Origin: Chara braunii
Lineage: Eukaryota > Streptophyta > Charophyceae > Charales > Characeae
Length of the DNA stretch: 22,413 nucleotides
NCBI GenBank assembly: GCA_003427395.1
Contig: BFEA01000021.1
Coordinates: 2,165,804 to 2,188,216 of the forward strand
Reading direction: 5' to 3'
In this document: positions 9,856 to 18,479 of the stretch, one piece after another
Layout: each line of letters opens with the position of its first letter
How positions within the stretch are numbered: the first letter of the stretch is position 1
The notes under the pieces: model-generated
Told to the model about the DNA's origin: nothing
Databases searched by the model: none
Seen by the model: the letters and a program-made list of their open reading frames with translations, nothing else
Position numbers and translations under genes: made by a program

Positions 9856-11099
9856 CGGTTGTACCTGCTTTGTGGATGCACCGTTGTCGAGCGCATCATT
9901 CTCGCACAGGGCAAGACCCTCCAGGCCGCGTCACACAAGAGTTTGACTACTCATGATACTTAAATGGAGCTTTCGCAGCCGCTCCAACCGAGTGCGCCAG
10001 CCATACCTCTCGCGAGCCCCTATGACATGATGGGGCTACGCGAGGTACAATTTTATCTCCACCTGTGGGAACTGTCACCTCCCTTCAATGGGCGTATCCC
10101 CACCGAGGTACCAGTCCACAGTACGAAAGTTAATCAGTTGTAATCCCAGAGGCGGACCAGCCGAGGGCGTTTCTCGTACGCTGTAGCATAGGGGGTACGA
10201 GCGGTCTCACACCTCTATCGGACCCGCATGCGAACCGACGCATTGGGGGGTTGAAGTCCCAAGCGCGACTCATCGTCGGTCGACTTTGACGCATCTCACT
10301 TACCACACGTTACACCATGCTTTGAAACATAAAAATTTAAAATCGTGCGGATGCAAGACCTTCTCATATCGACTAGCAATGCATGAATATGCAAGCAGTC
10401 GCGATGATGGCGTACTGTGTAGTACTCAAAATCATGCAGTCTTCATTAATCTCGAGGGGTGAATTCGATATTCAAGTGTCGGCTGACACGTGCCTTGAGG
10501 GGTTAATCTCTCGACGCTAGACAACCACCAAGTGTGGTTGAGAACCACACCCTCTTCTGCACCCTCGGAGAGTGGGTGGTACACAGGTTCATACTTGTGG
10601 TGACAATCATCTCTTATTGCGTTGGAGACCAGCTCCATCATCCAGTGTTTGGAAAGAATTCAAGGGTCATTCAATAAAGTCTGGGTGAAAACTCAAATGA
10701 AACAATTCAAATCAAAGAGTCAAAGCCTTTAGGTTGAATTGGTGAGAGTGAAATTGAGTTGAATCGTAAACCGACGAGTCGGCAACCGACCTGTTATCAG
10801 TGATAACAAAAGATGATCCCCATGGGATTGAACTAAATCTAGTTCAAAATTTTAAATCGAAAAATGATCAAGAGGACCTGTAATACATGACAGATCAATA
10901 CTCAAGGCCGACTCTCAATGTATGGGGAATATATCTTCATAGCACTTTCTCACTCAAGATCATTTTCTTAACTAAGTCTAAGTATATCTCTATGGTAGTG
11001 CCTAAAGAAAAGTGAATTTTGGGAAGAGTCTCCCTTATATAGAGTGGATTGTCATAATTGTCACCTGTCAAATATAATCTATCTCCTTTAAACTAAGAA

Positions 11100-11625
11100 A
11101 ATTTTGGCAGCGCTTCCCGTAGAAAAAGTGCCTTTTCAGAATTTATACTAGCTCCAATATAAAAATTGAAATAATCTCTAACTCTGGAAAGTTAAATTTT
11201 GTCCAACTCCCTGAAATAGTAAAAATTTGGGCAGCATCTCCTTTAGAGAAGTAGACTTTCCAGATTTATACTAAGTCAGATATGAACTCAAACATAAGAC
11301 TTGAGTTCTTCTATGACAAAATTCAACTATCCCCTTAGATTTTTCGAAATTTCGGCAGCGCTTCCCGTAGAGGAAGTAACTTTCCAGAATTTATAAAAAA
11401 CTAAGTTCATAATCTAAAATAGTCTTTAACTTTTCAAAGTCAAATTTTGTTTAACTCGCTGACTTAGCAAAAATTTGGGCAGCATCTCCTTTAGAAAAGA
11501 AAATTTTGCATAATTTTACTAAGCCAGATATAAGACTTGGACAAAAAGTTGAACTTTTAAAAGTCAGATTTGACTAACTCCTTGGATTTGTAGAAATTTC
11601 GGCAGCACTTCGCGTAGAGAAAGTT
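11100..11625 (-). repeat. Alternating ~124-bp tandem repeats in right arm
   Basis: The inverted partner of the left-arm array. Type A cores (GGCAGCGCTTCCCGTAGA) begin at 11106, 11353 and 11600, exactly 247 bp apart. Type B cores (GGCAGCATCTCCTTTAGA) begin at 11230 and 11478. The very regular spacing and better-kept cores suggest this arm is less decayed here than the left one. Confidence 0.88.
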
Positions 11626-12130
11626 GCTTACCAAGATTTATACAAAGCCAAGTATAAAAAATAGTCCCAGAAAATACGAGAATTGACCTAAGTAAAAAAA
11701 AGTTAACTCAGAAAATACAGAAATTGAACGAACCTCTATAGCTTTAGCACGTGACAAGCCTCTAAATCAACGACCTATCAAACAGAAACTCATACTAGGT
11801 AGTAATCTCACTCAGTCACATGCGAGGTGAAACCACAATGGTAAGTACTATCATCAGCCCCAAGTAAACCTTACCAAACAATAGTTCATAATCTTTCAAT
11901 GATTTGTCCTTTCACATGACACTAAATCTTTCAATGATTTGTCTTCTGACCAGCCCCTAGTTGCCCTGAATTGTTTGAAGTATTCAACTTATATATAATT
12001 ATCTGCACTTAGTCTTTTAAGGTAGCATATTGTTGAACCGTTTAACTTAGATAAAAGTTCAGTCTGCCCCTTCTTACCACAAATTTACTCTTAATTCATA
12101 CTCTCTTCAGTTGGTGATAAGCTATAGTAA

Positions 12131-12555
12131 GACCATCCAATCTTATGTAAACATGTTTGACTAGCCTATTTGATAAGTAAAATAGTATAGAAATATAAAC
12201 AAATTTATCATTTTGGTTCCCGCATGTGAGTGGCTCCATACCAGACCTCCTAATCTTATGAGAACATGTCTCGTCCTTTGTCTGAATTCCCCTCAGAATA
12301 AAACAAGGGAGAGTCTGAGTCATCCAATCTTATGGAACATGTCAAACTCTCTTTTAGAAACTAATAAAACGTACGAAAACTTCGTTGAAACAAGACAACA
12401 AAGTCATCCAATCTTATGAAAGTTTATTGGGTCCATGAAAAAATCAAACACAAGCAGCCCTTGTAAATCGGAGCAACCAGACCATCCAATCTTATGAAAA
12501 CATGTTTGGTCCTCCAGACAATCAAAAATAAACATAGCACTTGGCCCTTCAAACT
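12131..12555 (-). repeat. Cluster of ~20-bp iterons in right arm
   Basis: Reverse-complement copies of the left-arm iteron (CCATCCAATCTTATG form) lie near 12133, 12245, 12320, 12405 and 12481, with a degenerate one near 12548. Right-arm copies share an ATCTTATG variant instead of AACTTATG, so the set has been homogenised or has diverged within this arm. Confidence 0.8.
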
Positions 12556-13440
12556 TATTGAGACTCTCCCAGCCTTTGGTTGACCTAGTCAAACGCAAAC
12601 AATACCACCTTTCTCTCGCCTTTCCCTCAGATACAAATCCGTTTCACAATCTTTTTTGAATGCTTTCAATTAAACAATAAAACTGGCATTGAGCTTGCAC
12701 ATGCGTTCCTTTATTTAAATCATAGTTATATTATGAAGTCAAACTCAAAATCAATAATGGGATGCATGAAATACACTCAGTCAAACTGTAGAATGATGTA
12801 CAAATAGAGGTTATAACTGGGTTTATAGAAGGGGGATGAAACCTTTAGCTCTCAGTTCCCTACCTCTAGAACTCCTCCTGAGTTCCGGCAGAGCTCCTGC
12901 AATCGGTGGGCAGACTCCCCACAAAGTGTTGCTGTGGTCCTACAGGTTGCAATCCCACCTGCCGCCTTCCTCTCTGAAGAGGATTAGACTGAGAGTAAGA
13001 AGGACAGACTGAGGGGTTTCGGATTCTCGAGATACAAGAGAATAACAAACTCAACTCCCAGGAGAGGGCATTGTTATCTTCCATCGCCTGAGGGCCCGGT
13101 AATGGCAACTGGAGTGCGCATCAGCCTGCTTAAACTGAAGTCAACTACCGACAATTGACCTGTTAATGATTATCCAAATCGCAGCAAAAACTCCCAAGTA
13201 TGTTGACCATACGTAAACTTGCGACTCTCTGGCTCGCCTCCGATTATTTCGTCCAGTGGGATAAACACCCCGTTGACCAATTACTAAAATTGCAGTCTCG
13301 TGGCTAGTCTTGTTGCTACTTCGGCCTACGGAATGAACAGGTATCAGTTGGTAAGTAAGCATGCATCTCACAGCCTGCCTGCGGTTCAAGTTGCCTCTCT
13401 CGGTACGATGGGTACCACATCGACCAATAGGTGAGTCTAC

Positions 13441-14184
13441 TGCCCTGCTCCCGGCCCCCTTTTTCTTGCTCTATTCGAATGGCCGACAGATTGCAACAAT
13501 TCAACAAAACCCAATATGTTCATCATTTGTGCATAGTAAGAGAAGGCATTGTAACAACACACAAAGTCAAACACCACAACCCACAGCAGTTGTGCCCATC
13601 AAACACAATCGCAACCTTCCCTCACTTGATGGGATACCAATCAGATCAATAATGGCGCAGCGCAACTCGTGGTAGGAGCAACAGCAGGGCACAACAGATG
13701 TCTGTCTTACAGCAGCAGTCAAAGCACATACAAATATTTGCCATGTAGACCATCGTCGTGACTTAATGTCCTATCATGGGTTGCATTCGTACGAGAAATT
13801 CAAACCAAGCGAGTTTGCTTTCACACAAGATTTTCATTCTTGTTGAGCTTTTCTCATGACATCTGCGTTACCTCTTAACAGATGTTTGTCATTCCAGCCA
13901 ACTTCAACCTGGCCATGTTCCCCCGGTTCTGTATAGCCTGGCCTGCCAAACGACTCTCTTGTCTGCATTATTACGGACCTTTACTGGATTTTCTACGGCC
14001 TCGCTCTGTTCGGGGCGGTCTGTTAACTCCTGGTTCGTTGCAGTTCTCATAAGAGTGCGTCGATTGAGAGTGGATCCTCCACCAAAATCTAGGCAGATAC
14101 AGGCGTTGCCTTATTCATGCGACTATCACCTCTGGCTAGTTGGGGTCGTAATAACAAATGCAGCAACTATGGCAATCATCGACA
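13441..14184. other. No recognisable gene
   Basis: Short overlapping plus-strand frames at 13361-13675 and 13959-14198 have no motif. Weak inverted similarity to 5150-5300 may extend the giant inverted repeat to about 13640, but I could not follow it with confidence. Confidence 0.3.
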
Positions 14185-14474
14185 ATGGACTTCGATAAGC
14201 ATGGTCACGATCACAACGGTGCAGGCAAGCCGAACATGCGTACTCCTTTACTAGGTAAACAAACGTCTCTGTCTAGCGTTTGTTATTTACCCCTCCCTTC
14301 TCCTCTTCACCCGCGGCTCACCTCTCACCACCAAGAATGAGCAAAGTTCAAATGAATTTTCTGCTAGAACGCAAACAGATGCACTCCTACCACACGCTCA
14401 TTTTCTGGCTTCTCTCCATGTGGAGTGCAGCCCCTGGCTCCTACATCATCGGAACACAAGCGGTTATCGGGTAG
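14185..14474 (+). CDS. Possible two-exon gene start, small membrane protein
   Basis: An ATG at 14185 in a good plant-like context (A at -3, G at +4) opens MDFDKHGHDHNGAGKPNMRT followed by PLL. It runs into a consensus donor, CTAG|GTAAAC, at 14254/14255. A pyrimidine-rich stretch of 92 bp ends at CAAAG|TTC (14346/14347). Joining there keeps the frame and gives QMNFLLERKQMHSYHTLIFW and LLSMWSAAPGSYIIGTQAVIG, with one likely membrane segment, before TAG at 14472-14474. The His-rich N-terminus followed by a membrane segment would suit the start of a metal-handling or transport protein, but I recognise no family. CGG|GTAGCT at the end could be a further donor, so the gene may continue or may be cut by the repeat cluster that begins immediately after. 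Built from splice-like signals only. Confidence 0.28.
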
Positions 14475-14893
14475 CTGAAAATTCAGGAATGAAAATTTTG
14501 AAGTGAGAGTTTTGTGCAGTCTGAAAATCCTGAATGGTTCGGAAGTGGTGAAATGTCTGAAGATCCTGAAAACCACCTGTTTAGACAGGTTGCATCATGA
14601 AGTGGTGAAGGGTGTTATGAAGTGGTCAAGTGAAAGTTTTGGGCAGTCTGAAAATCATGAATGGTCCTGAAGTGGTGAAAGGTCCGAAGACCATGAAAAC
14701 CACCCTTCACCACTTGAGGATGCAACCTTCCTAAACAGGTGGTTTACAGGGTCTTTGGAGCTTTCACCACTTCAGGACCATTCAGGATTTTCAGACCTGA
14801 ATAGTCCTGGAGTGGTGAAAGGTCTGAAGACCCTGAAAACCACTTGTTTAGGTAGGCTACATCCTGAAGTGGTGAAGGGTGTCCTAAAGTGGT
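14475..14893. repeat. Cluster of ~125-bp direct and inverted repeats
   Basis: A unit containing CTGAAAATCCTGAATGG, GAAGTGGTGAAA, CCTGAAAACCAC and GTTTAG occurs at 14517-14632 (+), 14646-14700 (+, first half only), about 14701-14793 (reversed) and 14796-14893 (+). The reversed copy and the last copy form a near-perfect hairpin with arms 14700-14786 and 14796-14882, a spacer of about 10 bp and only a few mismatches. GAAGTGGTGAA recurs in both orientations throughout. Confidence 0.85.
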
Positions 14894-16000
14894 AATGAAA
14901 AATACGACTGTTGTTAACCTTCTTTCCATCGGAACCACCTCACAATCTTGAGATCTGACACCACTATTACCTTCGTCCATCCTCAAAATCTTTACTTTGT
15001 ATCCTACCTCGTTTGAATTCGTCGAGAAGCGAACAAAATTCTCAATCCTCGCTCGCGCTCTCCTTATCTCCCCGCAATCTCCAACACTTATACCAACCAA
15101 ACTACTAACTTGTGGTTAAAACTAGCAATACTATCACACTCGCGATGGCCGAAAACCCCCGCTTAGGATCTCTCCTCGCCTGTCTCCGTTGAAAAATGGG
15201 CGGGTAACCTCCTTCCTTCCTGCCATAGCCGCTTTCTCCGACACCACCGCGCGCACTTCATTTTCTTAGTAGCTCCTAATCTACTAACCTTTAGCTAAGG
15301 CTGACTTCAAATTTAGATTCGCCCATCTCTAGAACCCCTACTTCGTGTCCACCCTCGTTGAAATCGCCCTCAAAATGAGTGAGAATCGTCTTTCTTCCTC
15401 CTCACCGTGCTTCTTCATCATTCATATCCCGTGAATGCACCCAGCGCGATATTGCGCTCAGATTCGTCTTCTCAAAAAATGATTTGCTTGCCTCGTGGCG
15501 CCCTCCCTCGCTCGTGACTCCCCGTCACCTCTTTCGCCTCCTTACTGCCTCATTTTCCAAATGTCCCCTGCACCGATTCTCACACTAAGCTCATCCTTTC
15601 TTCCTCTTCAGCCTTGCCTTGTCTCCACGGTCATCCTACTCAATCCTCTAACTACTGCGGCTTCCTACAACAACTAACTAATCCGCCCGACCGACAACGC
15701 TAGCTAGCCCGTCCTCAGCGTCGTACTGCGCGCTGACCCAGACACTACTAGGAAATGTTGCGTGATACAGATGACCGGACAATGGTCATGGAAATCAAAG
15801 CCCGATAGGAATATCATCTACCAACTTACCTTGCCGCATCTGTCAGCCCCCCGTGAGTGGCGCTAAAGCATACAACCTATATTCAACTATCGGGACGATC
15901 TCGGACGCAGTTATGAGTAGGAGGACGCGAGCCCACAACAAAGCCTACAGCGTGGGCCTATGCGAAACAGGTCCTGGAGCAATCCCTAATGATATTAGCA
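14894..16000. other. CT-rich stretch without a clear gene
   Basis: Strong pyrimidine bias on the plus strand from about 14900 to 15700. On the minus strand two segments about 355 bp apart (about 15020-14945 and 15380-15300) share TTCAACGAGG...GAAGTA...GATGG(A/G)CGAA-like sequence and read similarly (NEVGYKVKILRMDEG and NEGGHEVGVLEMGES). This points to an old duplication that may have been coding. The first lies in a minus frame starting at 15100 that later runs into the repeat cluster. No family recognised. Confidence 0.3.
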
Positions 16001-16199
16001 GGATTATCATATGAGAGTTTTGAAAGTCAAAGTGAAGGAGGACCCCACGTCTTCAGCCAGCTCAGAGAACACCGCCGTGGACTCGTCCTCTGTGTCCTGG
16101 GCCGCCCTGCCCAGATAGTCATGTTTCTTTCGGGTCCCAGCAGGTATGCTCACACTCAAACCTCCCGCAGCAGACTTGCCGCTAGTGGGCAGTACGCCC

Positions 16200-16500
16200 T
16201 CAATCCGTCCGCGCCACCCAGGTTTCTTTCATCTTGGCGCTAATCACCCGCCAACTCGCATGCACGTTGAACTCCTTGGTCCATGTTTCAAAGCACTCAG
16301 GACAAAGAAATTTCGCCAGCATCCCGAATGCTCAAGGAACCCGTAGGTCAACAAAAAGAGGTGCGTGCTCAAGGTCCTCGACCACCGCAACAACCCTTAA
16401 GTCCGGCGTCAAGTCCGATTCAAGGAACGTTGTCGAGCGCATCGGCTCCCACCTTTTTGCAAGGTGCGGGAGCCCTCCCGGCCATGTCACGCAGGAGTAA
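16200..16500 (-). pseudogene. Fragment of unknown repeated coding sequence (NVHAS family), copy 2
   Basis: The minus-strand reading gives SCVTWPGGLPHLAKRWEPMR, DLTPDLRVVAVVEDLEHAPL, a TGA, then GMLAKFLCPECFETWTKEF and NVHASWRVISAKMKETWVAR, before another stop near 16220. A Cys-Pro-x-Cys pair is present but no full zinc-binding set is seen. It is homologous to the 3041-3301 plus-strand fragment over the LAK...NVHAS part. Its upstream end (in the minus-strand sense) adjoins the arm-like sequence at 16430-16830, so this coding block and the inverted-repeat arm sequence once belonged to one repeat. Function unknown. Confidence 0.4.
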
Positions 16501-16830
16501 AAACAAAACAAAACACAGACAACTCGGGAATGACACTTAGCAACCCCGCGAACCGCCAAGACGGTCGTGGTCACGTCGCTCCTTCGCCGCTCTAGCCGGG
16601 TGTACCAGTTGTACATCACGGGGTCCCCTACGACAGAATAGGTTCCCGCGGGACATAAGTTTTCCTTCCCTAAGGGGCTATCACCACCCTTAGGGGTGTA
16701 ATCCCTACCGAGTTACTGACCCATATACGAAAGCTTTTATATGCAATCGCAGAGGTAGCTCAGTCGAGGGGGTTTGTTCATTTCACTGAAATATAGGGAA
16801 CGCTGGGTTAAACGCCAAGTGGACCCAAAC
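16429..16830 (+). repeat. Third, partial copy of the arm inner end
   Basis: Collinear with the right arm from 9883 to about 10195, in the same orientation: GTTGTCGAGCGCATC, a CC-GGCC(G/A)(C/T)GTCACxCA(G/A)GAGT block, CCCCTA(T/C)GAC, ATCCC(C/T)ACCGAG, TACGAAAG and GCAGAGG...GAGGG. It is shorter and more diverged than the two arms are from each other in places. It flanks the NVHAS-type fragment. Confidence 0.6.
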
Positions 16831-17400
16831 GCCGTCCGCTCCCTAGGGCGCTGATCTCCTAAGTACGGAGCATACGTTGGTCGATTAGGACGGTCTCAAC
16901 CAAGCGTGAAACCCATAAAGATCACGCTAGTCCCTTAACGATTCTTTAAAAACAAAATAATAATATCAATATAACTTATCTCATATCACACAAGATCAGT
17001 TTTTGACTTGATGAGCTGATTTGCCGAAGTTATTCTACTCGGCCTATATGACTGAAAATCTTCATACTGTCATTTTCGAAGCAGAAGCTCGCTATTGATA
17101 AAAACAAAAATAGGAAAGGACCAATATTTAACTTTTGGTTCATTGTTTAACTTGAAGGAGTTCGTTCCTCATTTCAATCAACTTACTTAAAGCATACATT
17201 GCTATGCGTTTAATTACCCCTCAATGCATAAGCATGATAGTGCGATCATCGGTGCAATCAAGATACTATCCATCCGGTTGGTCCTATCTACGAAAGATGT
17301 ATTTTTTTTTTTTATTATTATTACGCTCGTAGAGTCATGTAAACATGACTTTATCATAGGGACACTCAACGCAGCACCTGAATATCATAAGAGGCGCATC
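16831..17400. other. AT-rich stretch, no gene seen
   Basis: Contains a poly(T) run with TTATTATTATTA (about 17301-17322) and a perfect hairpin AGTCATGT-AA-ACATGACT (17333-17350). No convincing frame. Confidence 0.4.
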
Positions 17401-17990
17401 TAATCGAGACAGAACTGTCGACCCTCGCGGGCCTCAACTTCAGTTCGGTCAAGTCGTGCGAGCTCCTCGTCGTCAAAAGTCAAGGTGATAATGCTTCCAC
17501 ATGACGCTGTAGCACTCTCCGGATAGGGTAATTTTAACACTCACAATGACCCGAGAAAGACATTGGAGGTTGTTCGCGCGATGAAAATACAAAGTATATC
17601 CATAAAATTTATTCGGAATTCGGGTCACATTGGTGCAGACATCCGCGCGCGAGTCAGGAAAAAATCTTTGCCCATCTCTGAGCAATCCAATGAAACCAAC
17701 CAACGAGTGGGTGCATCATACTGAACAAATAAAAGTCGTTCGGCGCCGAATCAACTCCTCATCCAAAGTGTAGTGAACCAGCAAATATCTCGCCTGAGTG
17801 AGATCCCGCCGTTCGCTAACCATTTGCATATCCGAAGGAAACGTCAGTTACAGAGACGTTCCCTGATCTCATACGCCTTATCATCAAATGTGATGACAGA
17901 AAAATGCTCTGAGCGAAAAATATTAAATCTATTCACTCGTATTTATCTCACATGATGAAAGAGAATGAATGGGTCTTGCCGATCATGTAG

Positions 17991-18412
17991 CTATAGCACA
18001 ATATGAAGAAACATCCCTTTAATCTCAAGAATGTCCTCTCTAACTGGATTTGCCTCATGAACTACGACGAGATTCATATCTCTGAAATCTCGTGACGGAT
18101 TAGGAGGCGCAAAGTCATATCGCACAGTACGATGTTTATGCTCTGTCATGAAAATATAACTCCGCTGAGGATTCCTCACACTTTCATTCAAAAATCGTAT
18201 CTCGTCTTGTTCGGAAAGACTTCATGCGGTTTGTAAACCATTCGTCATTTCCGTATCATACCGACACGTGATCATGTCGGCACTGTTATCCAATTTATCG
18301 TCGCCTCGTTCGTACAGAATAACCAAATGATCACTGCTCTTGTAGACATCTGAACGACAAACTAATAACTTGAATTTTGTCAAAATAAATTTATATGTAC
18401 CAATCTCTACTC
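17991..18412 (-). pseudogene. Degenerate protein-coding stretch of unknown family
   Basis: The minus-strand frame from about 18412 to a TAG at 17991-17993 reads as a compositionally normal protein of about 140 residues with one internal TGA (18222-18224). Segments include YKFILTKFKLLVCRSDVYKS, HLVILYERGDDKLDNSADMI, DEIRFLNESVRNPQRSYIFM, HRTVRYDFAPPNPSRDFRDM and NLVVVHEANPVREDILEIKG. Further down the same strand, similar-looking sequence continues with more stops and shifts (HFSVITFDDKAYEIRERL near 17900; TRIPNKFYGYTLYFHRANN near 17600), so a longer gene of perhaps 300 codons may have decayed between 18412 and 17473. I do not recognise it. A transposon or captured viral origin is possible but unsupported. 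Confidence 0.4.
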
Positions 18413-18431
18413 AAACTCTTTTTCCCTCCCC

Positions 18432-18457
18432 GGACCGTGATTCTTGTATTACGGTCC
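18432..18457. repeat. 8-bp-stem hairpin
   Basis: GGACCGT...ACGGTCC stem around GATTCTTGTATT. A second near-palindrome, CCGACACGTGATCATGTCGG, lies at about 18261-18280. Confidence 0.5.
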
Positions 18458-18479
18458 TGCCGCGAAGCTAATGCCTACT

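Larger units (their letters stand above)
9246..9867. other. Loop of the giant inverted repeat
   Basis: Spacer between the two arms. It holds two long (GA)n tracts separated by about 160 bp of unique sequence. The longest open frame of the window (minus, 8905-9534, 209 codons) straddles the inner end of the left arm and this loop. It is Arg/Ser-rich with no recognisable domain. About 340 codon-equivalents of it coincide with arm sequence that also occurs, non-open, in other copies, so I treat it as probably non-coding. Confidence 0.6.
9868..13440 (-). repeat. Right arm of a giant inverted repeat
   Basis: This is the reverse-complement partner of 5300-9245. It carries the same ordered landmarks: the inner terminal block (GCCAGCCATACCTCTCGCG near 9998), the GATAAC hairpin, the ~124-bp tandem array, the iteron cluster and the outer block ending in GAGGGCCC-like sequence near 13090. 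Weaker similarity continues to about 13440. One minus-strand frame (10432-10641, 69 codons) lies in a stretch with no counterpart in the left arm. It reads plausibly but has no family motif. Arm pairing would give an RNA hairpin of about 3.5 kb if transcribed. Confidence 0.85.

Noticed and set aside
9378-9963. Arg-Glu and Leu-Ser repeat proteins across the GA tracts
   Set aside because: Pure translation of a dinucleotide microsatellite.
16752-16815. tRNA gene (TAGCTCAGTCGAGG resembles an A box)
   Set aside because: The downstream GGGTTAAACGCC is a poor B box, arms do not fold into a cloverleaf, and the homologous arm copies do not keep the A box.
17006-17030. Extra hammerhead-like TTGATGAG...CGAAG
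   Set aside because: Stem II is only two pairs, the sequence after it is GAAG not GAAA, and no GUH with stem I is present.
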